DNA of 5,558 nt, taken from NCBI GenBank assembly GCA_900554265.1, contig USGZ01000135.1, positions 1 to 5,558 of the forward strand, in the 5' to 3' direction. The DNA is from an uncultured Porphyromonadaceae bacterium. GTDB lineage: Bacteria; Bacteroidota; Bacteroidia; Bacteroidales; Muribaculaceae. The notes below the pieces were generated by a model. It made no database searches and had not been told where the DNA came from. It saw nothing but the letters and a program-made list of their open reading frames with translations. The stretch's first letter is position 1; every line of letters starts with the position of its first letter. A program made the translations under genes and the position numbers. This document shows positions 1 through 5,558 of the stretch, piece by piece.

Positions 1-2301
1 CATGTCGTAGAGTACGCCCAGGGAGGCGGTGCGGTCGTCGACTTTGGTATCCGAGCTGCCGCGGTAGCGGCCGCCGGTGTGGCTTACGTTGAGTTCGCCC
101 AGGAGCTCGCTGAGCATCTCGGCGTAGTCGTAGTTGTTGTTGATATGGGGGAGGAACTTGCGGTATTCGCGCACCATCTTATGCCAGTCGCAGCCGTTCA
201 TGTCGGTGGTCAGGAAACGCTGCTCGACTTCGCGGGCCATGTTGTCGTACATTGCCTCGCGCTCGGCGGCGTGGTCGAGGCGCATGCGGGCGCTGTAGCT
301 TATCTTCTTGCCCTTGAGGTCGCTGAGCGAGGAGCCGAAGAGGAAAATCTTCTTGCCGTCCGGGGTGGCCTCGAATCCGGCGGGGTCGCTGAGGCGCCGC
401 TTCATGTCGAGGTCTTCCTCGTCCAGGTCGTATTCCCAGAGGAAGGCGCCGTCGTCGGAGCTGGAGGTGAAGTAGAGAGTGGTCCCTTCATCGTCGAGGA
501 TACCGTCGTAGAGGTCGGTCGAGAAGGGTGTCAGGCGCTGCTGTCGGTCGTGGATGCCTTCGAGTTCGACTATGATGTCGCCCTCGCGCCAGGCGTCCTT
601 CTGGCCGTCGGCTTCGGCGAGTTCGCGGGATTCCTTGCTGCGGTTGAAGCGGGTCAGGGCGTCCTGGTTCATGAACACGATCATCACGTCGCTCTGCGAG
701 CCCCAGCTGGCATGGTTGCGCATGCCGTAGCGCTCGGACTGGAAGGTGATTGCGTTGCCGTCGAGGGCCCAGCGGGGTTCGGTGTCGAAGTAGCCGCTCT
801 GAGTTATGTTGGTCACGGTGCCGTCCGCAACGTTGACGATGGCGATGTCGGTATAAGGCGCACGGCCTTCGACGATGTCCATCGCAATCCATTTGGAGTC
901 GGGGCTCCAGGCGTAGTCCATATGGCCGTCGCGCTCGGGGTGCATGCGTCGGGGCGTGAGTTCGCGGACTTTCTTGCTGTCCATGTCCATCACGGCGAGC
1001 TTGTTGCGGTCCAGCAGGAAGGCGAGCTTCTTGCCGTCCGGGCTCAGGCGCGGTGAGGTGCGTTCGTGGCTGTCGTCGGGGAAGACGCGCTCTTCGTCGA
1101 TGACGGTGGCGTGGGTGAAGTCGTTCTCGGAGCCGCGGCGCGCGGGAGTGGCCCGGTAGATGTTGGAGCGTCCGTTGCGCTCGGAAGCGTAGTAGAGTGT
1201 GCTGTCGTTGCCCCAGGACACGTCCGACTCGGCCTGCGGGGTCGAGGTGACCCGCTTGGTGGTGGAGTATTCGACGGAAGTGACGAATACGTCGCCGCGG
1301 TAGATGAAGGCCACGTTCTTGCCGTCGGGGCTGATTGTGGCGCCGCGGCCGCCGCGGGAGCTGCTGAGGGTCTCGGTCTCGTCGGGATAGTCGGCGTTGA
1401 TGCTCACGCTGACCTTGGCGGGACGGCGGGCGCCGGGACGCAGGGTGTAGAGCTCGCCGTCGTATGTGAAGGCCAGGGTGCCGTTGGCGGCGCGGCTGAG
1501 GAAGCGGACGGGGTGGGTGCTGAAGTCGGTAAGGGGGCGTGCGGAGCCGGGCTGGCCGAGGATTTCGCGGTAGACGTTGAGGCTGCGCTGGGGGGCGCGC
1601 TCGGCGATGTAGTAGAGAGTGTCGCCGCAGAGGATGGGGTCGAGGTCCTCGCCGGGAAAGTCGACAATCTTCTCATGGCGTCCCGTGGCGGGTGTGAAGC
1701 GCCATATGTCGCGGGTAACGGAGGAAATGTGGTGTTTGCGCCAGGTGTCCTCGAAGCCCTTCACGTCGTTGTAGACGAAGCTGCGGCCGTCGGATGCCCA
1801 GCTGATGCCGCGGGCGGGAGTGGCCAGTAGCTGCGACGGCGCGCCGCCGGACGTCGGGACGGAGTAGACTTCAGTGAGTCTCGATACGGGGTACTGCGAG
1901 CTGGAGGCAGGATCCTGGATGGCGGCTGAGTAGAGCACCGAGCTGCCGTCGGGCGTGAAAGCCTCGGGATAGTCCTGCCCGGAGCCGAAAGTCAGGCGTT
2001 TCCAGCTTCCGGAGCCGTCCGCGGGCGCGATGTAGATATCGGCATTGCCGGTGGCGTCGCTGGCGAATGCGAGCGTGCGGCTGTCGGGGCTCCATACGGG
2101 GAGCTGTTCGTATGTGGGCTGTGATGTGATGCGGGTGGCGATGCCTCCGCTTGTCGGAACGGTATAGATGTCGCCCTTGTAAGTGAAAGCAATCTTTGAA
2201 CCGTCGGGAGAAATTCTGGCGTCGCGGAGCCACAGAGGCGCATCGGCAGCGCCTGCGGCGAAAGCCGCGGCCAGCAGCACAGGAAGGATTATGTGTTTCA
2301 T
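1..2301 (-). CDS. Secreted Tricorn-type S41 family peptidase, 3' end missing
   Basis: Reading the minus strand from the ATG at 2301 gives 767 codons with no stop before the left edge. The family usually runs to roughly 1,050-1,100 residues, so about the last 300 are missing. Residues 1-19 are a Sec signal peptide (MKHIILPV followed by an Ala-rich core, cleavage near AGA or GAA), and no lipobox Cys is visible, so the protein should be periplasmic or exported. Residues 22 to about 660 are TolB/PD40-type beta-propeller repeats, with SPDG or SPDS motifs at about 31, 71, 324, 420 and 466, and TPDG at 116 and 646. Residues about 675-745 match the Tricorn core (C1) domain, ending in GELNVSHTGG. Its S740-H741 pair corresponds to Ser745-His746 of Thermoplasma Tricorn. 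The PDZ domain, nucleophile Ser and Glu would lie beyond the edge. The likely role is degradation of peptides that enter through the propeller. It has its own promoter and follows the ompA terminator. The family call is firm; the natural substrate is unknown. Confidence 0.93.
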   Translation of the reverse strand, partial: MKHIILPVLLAAAFAAGAADAPLWLRDARISPDGSKIAFTYKGDIYTVPTSGGIATRITSQPTYEQLPVWSPDSRTLAFASDATGNADIYIAPADGSGSWKRLTFGSGQDYPEAFTPDGSSVLYSAAIQDPASSSQYPVSRLTEVYSVPTSGGAPSQLLATPARGISWASDGRSFVYNDVKGFEDTWRKHHISSVTRDIWRFTPATGRHEKIVDFPGEDLDPILCGDTLYYIAERAPQRSLNVYREILGQPGSARPLTDFSTHPVRFLSRAANGTLAFTYDGELYTLRPGARRPAKVSVSINADYPDETETLSSSRGGRGATISPDGKNVAFIYRGDVFVTSVEYSTTKRVTSTPQAESDVSWGNDSTLYYASERNGRSNIYRATPARRGSENDFTHATVIDEERVFPDDSHERTSPRLSPDGKKLAFLLDRNKLAVMDMDSKKVRELTPRRMHPERDGHMDYAWSPDSKWIAMDIVEGRAPYTDIAIVNVADGTVTNITQSGYFDTEPRWALDGNAITFQSERYGMRNHASWGSQSDVMIVFMNQDALTRFNRSKESRELAEADGQKDAWREGDIIVELEGIHDRQQRLTPFSTDLYDGILDDEGTTLYFTSSSDDGAFLWEYDLDEEDLDMKRRLSDPAGFEATPDGKKIFLFGSSLSDLKGKKISYSARMRLDHAAEREAMYDNMAREVEQRFLTTDMNGCDWHKMVREYRKFLPHINNNYDYAEMLSELLGELNVSHTGGRYRGSSDTKVDDRTASLGVLYDM

Positions 2302-2327
2302 GAGTGATTAGTGAGCGGTTTATCAAG

Positions 2328-2358
2328 CAAAATTACTAAAAATCCTGCGATTGGCAAG
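2328..2358 (-). promoter_or_regulatory. Bacteroidetes-type promoter of the Tricorn-type protease gene
   Basis: On the minus strand, TAATTTTG (2335 down to 2328) matches the Bacteroidetes -7 consensus TANNTTTG exactly. TTG (2357 down to 2355, within CCTTGCC) sits 19 bases upstream as the -33 element, which is the usual spacing. Transcription would begin near 2322, leaving a leader of only about 20 bases before the ATG at 2301. This supports that start codon. It also suggests the protease is transcribed independently of ompA. Confidence 0.72.
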
Positions 2359-2388
2359 GGCTAAGGCGAAAAAACAGGCCCGGGCGGC

Positions 2389-2422
2389 AAAAAGGCGCCC
2401 TCGGGATGGCCGGGGCGCCTTT
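2389..2422 (-). terminator. Rho-independent terminator of the OmpA-family gene
   Basis: A perfect 10-bp stem pairs 2391-2400 (AAAGGCGCCC) with 2413-2422 (GGGCGCCTTT) around a 12-base apex. The apex can add three more GC pairs with one bulged base. Read on the minus strand, the stem runs into five T residues (2393-2389). It starts 26 bases after the ompA stop codon. On the plus strand the stem is followed by only three Ts and then CTGTGG, so it should work mainly for ompA. Confidence 0.85.
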
Positions 2423-2448
2423 CTGTGGCGTTTTATGTCAGTCGGTGT

Positions 2449-3663
2449 TTATTCGCCTGCGTTGAAGAGGACGATGCGGTTCCAGCTGTTGTTGTTGTCG
2501 TAAGGCTGGACGTCGGAGCCTTCGGCCTGGATAACCAGACGGTCGGGATTGATGCCGTAGGTGTTGGTCAGGACATCGAACACGGCCTGTGCGCGGCGAC
2601 GGCTGAGACCCATGTTGTATTCGCTGGTACCGGTGTCACGGTCGGCGTAGCCTACGATGGCGACGTTCTGGTCGGGATAGGCCTTCATCCACTCGGAAAC
2701 GTTGTAGACGTTCACCATTTCCTGGTCGGAGATGCGTGCGCTGTTGATGGTGAATCGTACGGAGGCCATCATCGGGGCGGCGGGAGCGGCTACAGGTTCG
2801 GGAGCCTCGTATTCGGGGCAGGGCAGCTGTGCTTCGGCAGCGGCCAGGGCTGCGGAGGTCGTTGCGAGGGCGCCGCGGAGGTCGTTGACCTGATTGTTGA
2901 GGTTGTCGATGTAGCCCAGGTAGTCGCAGGGATTGTATTCGTTGTACTTGCGGCCGCCGAAGTTGATGGTGAAGCCGCCGTTGAGGGTTACGTTGATGTC
3001 GACGTCGCGGCCGTAGGCGAGGGTGTTGAAGTTATCGCCGTAGAATCCGGCGCGTGCTTCGGTGAAGAAGTCCACGTATTTGCTCAGACGGAAGCGGAGC
3101 TGGAGACCTGCGGAAACGGGGAGGGTCCAGGACGAGCTCTTGAAGCCCTTGCCGTCGTGCTTGGCGATGTTGGAGATATTGGGTTTGAAGTCCCAGGCAT
3201 ATGTGCCGCCGATACCTACGAAGGGAATCACGGAAACCACGCGGTCGGCCTTCACTCCGCCGAGGCTATTGCACATGTCCCACATTAAGTCGAAGTTGGC
3301 GCCTACGTATTTGGCTTTTACGAATGTGCCGGAGGTGTTCATGTGGAGAGGACCGCCGTTGAAGTTCAGACGCCATCCCAGATACGGGGAGAACCACTTG
3401 CCGAAGCCGACGTTGTAGTTCACGGAGAGGGAGGTTTTGCGCTTGCCTTCGCGGTTTGCGCCTTCGACGAAGGGCGCGTCGATACCGGCGCCGAACTGCA
3501 GGAACCAGTTGTCGTGTTTGGTCACGTAATATTTGGTGCCACAGGGAACTTCCTTAACGACGGCGGTTTCTTCCACCACGACAGTTTCCTCCTGTGCGTT
3601 AGCTACGGCGGGGACCATCAGGCCCAAACCGGCAACAACGGTGAAGAGTACGTTCTTTTTCAT
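2449..3663 (-). CDS. OmpA-family outer-membrane porin (Pgm6/7-like)
   Basis: This 404-residue outer-membrane protein likely ties the outer membrane to peptidoglycan. Residues 1-23 are a signal peptide with cleavage at ANA|QE. A short acidic, Val-rich stretch (24-40) follows, then a beta-barrel (about 50-237) rich in alternating aromatic strands. A short coiled-coil-like segment (about 249-280) leads to a Pro/Ala/Glu linker (281-299). The C-terminal OmpA domain covers about 300-404. Its motif GYADRDTGT...YNMGLSRRRA carries D341 and R357, which match the peptidoglycan-binding Asp271 and Arg286 of E. coli OmpA. The RFTINSARI and NSWNRIV motifs closely recall P. gingivalis Pgm6/7 (Omp40/41), as does a Cys in the linker (C282). 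Other cysteines are C41, C131 and C246. It lies 133 bp after the antiporter gene and has its own strong terminator. No promoter matching TTG-N19-TANNTTTG is evident upstream, although such proteins are usually abundant. The family call is firm; pore activity and partners are inferred. Confidence 0.95.
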   Translation of the reverse strand: MKKNVLFTVVAGLGLMVPAVANAQEETVVVEETAVVKEVPCGTKYYVTKHDNWFLQFGAGIDAPFVEGANREGKRKTSLSVNYNVGFGKWFSPYLGWRLNFNGGPLHMNTSGTFVKAKYVGANFDLMWDMCNSLGGVKADRVVSVIPFVGIGGTYAWDFKPNISNIAKHDGKGFKSSSWTLPVSAGLQLRFRLSKYVDFFTEARAGFYGDNFNTLAYGRDVDINVTLNGGFTINFGGRKYNEYNPCDYLGYIDNLNNQVNDLRGALATTSAALAAAEAQLPCPEYEAPEPVAAPAAPMMASVRFTINSARISDQEMVNVYNVSEWMKAYPDQNVAIVGYADRDTGTSEYNMGLSRRRAQAVFDVLTNTYGINPDRLVIQAEGSDVQPYDNNNSWNRIVLFNAGE

Positions 3664-3682
3664 TTTGGTTGAATAGGGTAAT

Positions 3683-3720
3683 TGTTAGACTTGTTTTTTC
3701 TTAATTTTGATATTCTAACA
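3683..3720 (-). repeat. Inverted repeat in the ompA 5' leader
   Basis: TGTTAGA (3683-3689) and TCTAACA (3714-3720) are perfect 7-base complements separated by 24 AT-rich bases. They lie 20-57 bases before the ompA ATG. If transcribed they could form a weak stem with a large A-rich loop, or they could be a binding site for a dimeric regulator. Seven bases in a spacer this size can arise by chance, so only the repeat itself is well supported. Confidence 0.35.
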
Positions 3721-3751
3721 TTGCCAGCGAAAAGTTTGTTCGCTTCAACCT

Positions 3752-3783
3752 GAAAATTTAACACGTGCGGTGCGCCCGCTACG
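3752..3783 (-). terminator. Weak candidate terminator after the antiporter gene
   Basis: On the minus strand, 13 bases past the antiporter stop codon, CGT plus GCGG (3783-3781, 3779-3776) can pair with CCGC plus ACG (3770-3764). One base is bulged (3780) and the loop is five bases. The downstream sequence is TGTTAAATTTTC, which is AT-rich but lacks a continuous T run. Termination here is possible but may be incomplete, so some read-through into ompA cannot be excluded. Confidence 0.3.
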
Positions 3784-3796
3784 GTGAACGCATGCT

Positions 3797-4771
3797 CTAC
3801 GCGTTGACAACCAAATAGATGATGTAGGCGGCGTAGCAGGCAGCCATAAGGAAGCCTTCGCCGCGGGTGATGGTGCGCCTGCCGACGAACCATCCGCAGA
3901 TCCAGAATAGCAGGGCCGCGCCGGTCATCGTGAGCAGGTCGGCGTTGCCTATCGTACCGAAGGGCAGCGGGCGGATAAGGGCGTCGAGTCCGAGAATGAA
4001 GAGGATATTGAACAGGCAGCTTCCGATAACGTTGCCCACGGCCAGGCCGGGATGGCCCTTGACGGCGGCGACGGCGGAAGTGGCCAGTTCGGGCAGCGAG
4101 GTGCCCAGTGCCACGACCGTAAGGCCGATTACGGCGTCGCTGACTCCGAAGCGCGAGGCGATTGCCGAGGCGCTGTCGACGAACACATCGCCGCCGAATA
4201 TCAGCGCGCCCAGCCCGATGACGATGAGTCCGACTGATTTCCAGAAGCCTGAGGGCTTGGCGGCGCCGGGTGCGGCGTCGGTGGCGGGTTCGGAGGAATA
4301 TTTGGCCTGGGCTATGGTATAGCGCATGAAAATGGCGAAAAACAGAAGCAGCATAATGCCGTCCACGCGGCTTATGATGTTCGGCGTTCCGTCCAGGAGC
4401 ATCGAGTTGCCGCAGGCGAGCAGGGCGACCGAGGCGAGGATTACAAGGGGAATCTCGTTGTTCATCACTGTTCTCTGGATTACGATGGGCCTTATTGCGG
4501 CTACTATGCCGATAATCAGGAGTATGTTGGCGATATTGCTGCCTACGATGTTGCCCACGGCGATGCCGGCATTGCCCTTTATGGCGGAGACGGTGCTGAT
4601 TACCAGCTCGGGAGCGGAGGTTCCGAAGGCTACGATAGTCAGGCCGATAACCATTTCGCTGAGTCCGAAGCGCTTGGCCACGCCCGAGCCGCCGTCGGTA
4701 AGCCAGTTGGCTCCGAAAAGAATCAGCGCGAGGCTGCCGATAAGATATATGATGTTGAGAAAAAGATCCAT
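3797..4771 (-). CDS. YrbG-type Ca2+/cation antiporter (CaCA family)
   Basis: This 324-residue inner-membrane protein belongs to the sodium/calcium exchanger superfamily, which moves Ca2+ against Na+, K+ or H+. It shows the family's internal duplication: two halves of about five membrane segments each, joined by a polar loop at about 157-176. Alpha-1 is TIVAFGTSAPEL (45-56) followed by AVGNIVGSNIAN (71-82). Alpha-2 is TVVALGTSLPEL (218-229) followed by AVGNVIGSCLFN (244-255). E54 and E228 in the GTSxPEL motifs are the expected ion ligands. N82 and N255 occupy the second ligand position in each half. Length and topology are normal for bacterial members, and the ATG at 4771 opens directly into the first membrane segment. 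The 5' leader contains a GA-rich repeat 22 bases before the start, and I see no TANNTTTG promoter. Its likely role is Ca2+ extrusion or homeostasis; the counter-ion cannot be read from the sequence. Confidence 0.93.
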   Translation of the reverse strand: MDLFLNIIYLIGSLALILFGANWLTDGGSGVAKRFGLSEMVIGLTIVAFGTSAPELVISTVSAIKGNAGIAVGNIVGSNIANILLIIGIVAAIRPIVIQRTVMNNEIPLVILASVALLACGNSMLLDGTPNIISRVDGIMLLLFFAIFMRYTIAQAKYSSEPATDAAPGAAKPSGFWKSVGLIVIGLGALIFGGDVFVDSASAIASRFGVSDAVIGLTVVALGTSLPELATSAVAAVKGHPGLAVGNVIGSCLFNILFILGLDALIRPLPFGTIGNADLLTMTGAALLFWICGWFVGRRTITRGEGFLMAACYAAYIIYLVVNA

Positions 4772-4793
4772 TGTTATGAGGCTTTAGGTTTTA

Positions 4794-4849
4794 GAGGGAC
4801 GAGCGAGGAGGAACGAGGGACGAGCGAGGAGGAACGAGGGACGAGGGTT
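4794..4849. repeat. GA-rich heptamer tandem repeat before the antiporter gene
   Basis: A 21-bp unit occurs twice perfectly (4794-4814, 4815-4835), then a 10-base partial copy (4836-4845). Each unit divides into three 7-mers: GAGGGAC, GAGCGAG and GAGGAAC. The whole tract reads as eight heptamers beginning GAG, the last being GAGGGTT. The plus strand is strongly purine-biased, so the antiporter transcript would carry a pyrimidine tract. GGTTTTAG (4787-4794) and GGTTTTTAGG (4846-4855) flank the array as near-identical direct repeats. It contains no gene. Confidence 0.9.
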
Positions 4850-4860
4850 TTTAGGCCTTG

Positions 4861-4911
4861 TTAATTATGCATTATGAATTCTACACTCTTAATTATGCAT
4901 TATGTATTCTA
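4861..4911. repeat. AT-rich direct repeat with 7-bp internal period
   Basis: A 23-base sequence occurs at 4861-4883 and again at 4889-4911 with one mismatch (A4877 against T4905) and a 28-base period. Within it the 7-mers AATTATG, CATTATG, and AATTCTA or TATTCTA follow one another in register. Degenerate 7-mers such as AATTTTA and AATTAAT continue to about 4925, and a diverged TTGCATTACG lies at 4928-4937. It lies between the stop of the DUF4421 gene and the GA-rich array. Confidence 0.85.
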
Positions 4912-4944
4912 AATTTTAAATTAATTTTTGCATTACGCATCGGA

Positions 4945-5558
4945 CTACCATATATTGAATCTGAATCCCGCTACGGCTTCGGCGCTGAGTACGGCGCCGG
5001 CGTAGGTTGTCTTTTCGTCGTTGATGATTGCAAGGTCGAACTTGCCTGTGGCGCCGAAGAACCAGCGGTTGTGATTCCAGCATACGCTGAGTTTCATGCG
5101 GTTGTACATCGAGAATGATACTTTCTCGATATCAGAGTTGACGAAACCCTTGCGGATGCCTACGATTGGGCTCTCGCTGACTCCGAGAACCCAGTTGCGG
5201 TGGAACACCCAGTTGTAGCCGTAGCCGAGGCGGACTGCGTAGTTGTGGGTGTTGACGCGGTAGTGGGCGTTCTTCCAGCTTGGCGGCAGCTGGATTATAA
5301 GGTCCGAGGGCAGCTCGCGGAAGTTGAAGTCGAGTTTCTGCGTGTAGATCGAGAATCCGGTATAGAAAGCTCCCTGGCTGCGTTTCTGGATGCGGCTGAA
5401 GTTGAAAGAGGCAGCTTCGGAATATTTCTTGTGGTTGAAGAAGTAGTATGCGTCGATACCCCAGGTGGTATTGTCGATGCCGCGGAAGGGCAAGTTGTAG
5501 TGTCCGGGATTATTGTAGTCGCCGAAGCGGCGGATGCGGGAGCTGCCGTTGTCGCGTA
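4945..5558 (-). CDS. DUF4421 family outer-membrane protein, 5' end missing
   Basis: The frame is open from the right edge to a TAG at 4947-4945, giving 203 visible C-terminal residues. The start lies outside the window. An in-frame TTG at 5493 is not the start, because family-like sequence continues upstream of it (SRIRRFGDYNNPGHYNLPF). Conserved DUF4421 stretches include LPFRGIDNTTWGIDAYYFFN, KYSEAASF, SRIQKRSQGAFYTGFSIYTQ, RLGYGYNWVFHRNWVLGVSE, SPIVGIRKG and the C-terminal GFRFNIW. Many alternating aromatic and polar residues, with a terminal Trp, fit an outer-membrane beta-barrel inserted by the BAM machinery. Full family members are around 330 residues, so about 130, including the signal peptide, are missing. 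The biological role of DUF4421 is not known to me. The family assignment rests on recalled motif resemblance, and the barrel fold is inferred. Confidence 0.85.
   Translation of the reverse strand, partial: RDNGSSRIRRFGDYNNPGHYNLPFRGIDNTTWGIDAYYFFNHKKYSEAASFNFSRIQKRSQGAFYTGFSIYTQKLDFNFRELPSDLIIQLPPSWKNAHYRVNTHNYAVRLGYGYNWVFHRNWVLGVSESPIVGIRKGFVNSDIEKVSFSMYNRMKLSVCWNHNRWFFGATGKFDLAIINDEKTTYAGAVLSAEAVAGFRFNIW

Noticed and set aside
79..1830. Long open plus-strand frames opposite the protease gene (79-1056 and 1066-1830).
   Set aside because: They are exact antisense shadows of a gene with strong C-ending codon preference, which removes stops from the opposite strand. The translations are low-complexity Val/Ala/Gly-rich with no recognisable domain, whereas the minus frame gives a clear signal peptide, PD40 repeats and a Tricorn core.
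1871..2326. Minus-strand frame of 151 codons overlapping the start of the protease gene.
   Set aside because: It is an out-of-frame Arg-rich translation over the same DNA that encodes the signal peptide and first propeller repeats of the protease.
2425..3288. Plus-strand open frame of 287 codons opposite ompA.
   Set aside because: Same antisense effect: Val/Gly-rich translation with no motif, and it overlaps a certain OmpA-family gene.
3682..3709. Plus-strand TAATTTTG (3702-3709) with TTG at 3682-3684, a possible antisense promoter toward the antiporter gene.
   Set aside because: The -7 matches, but the spacer is 17 rather than 19 bases and the region is very AT-rich, so a chance match is likely. 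No plus-strand gene lies downstream.
4794..4925. CRISPR array or mobile-element end.
   Set aside because: The units are contiguous 7/21-bp tandem copies without unique spacers. There are no terminal inverted repeats, no transposase and no cas genes.
4945..5493. TTG at 5493 as the start of the DUF4421 gene.
   Set aside because: Conserved family sequence continues in frame upstream of it to the window edge, so the gene is a fragment cut by the window, not a short protein.

Overview
The window looks like chromosomal DNA from a GC-rich member of the Bacteroidales. Three things point there: a DUF4421-type outer-membrane protein, an OmpA-family porin built like the Porphyromonas gingivalis Pgm6/7 proteins, and a promoter of the Bacteroidetes form (TTG, 19 bases, TAATTTTG). 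No Shine-Dalgarno sequences stand out before the starts, which also fits. Alistipes-like or Muribaculaceae-like genera would suit the base composition, but the sequence alone does not decide the genus.

All four genes lie on the minus strand and are read from right to left. At the right edge is the 3' part of a DUF4421 outer-membrane beta-barrel gene (4945-5558, start outside the window). A 173-bp spacer follows, holding two short-period tandem repeats: a GA-rich heptamer array and an AT-rich heptamer array. Next is a complete Ca2+/cation antiporter gene of the YrbG type (3797-4771), a 133-bp AT-rich spacer, and a complete OmpA-family gene (2449-3663) that ends in a clear intrinsic terminator. 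After the terminator a well-formed promoter drives the last gene (1-2301), a secreted Tricorn-type S41 protease. It is cut by the left edge after 767 codons, just past its Ser-His catalytic pair.

The products share a location rather than a pathway. Two are outer-membrane proteins (DUF4421 barrel, OmpA), one is an inner-membrane ion exchanger, and one is a large periplasmic or exported protease with a beta-propeller gate. The spacers, the terminator after ompA and the promoter before the protease suggest mostly separate transcription units, not one operon. I see no RNA genes, CRISPR array, insertion sequence, phage genes or defence system. The part least explained by the genes is the repeat-filled spacer at 4772-4944.
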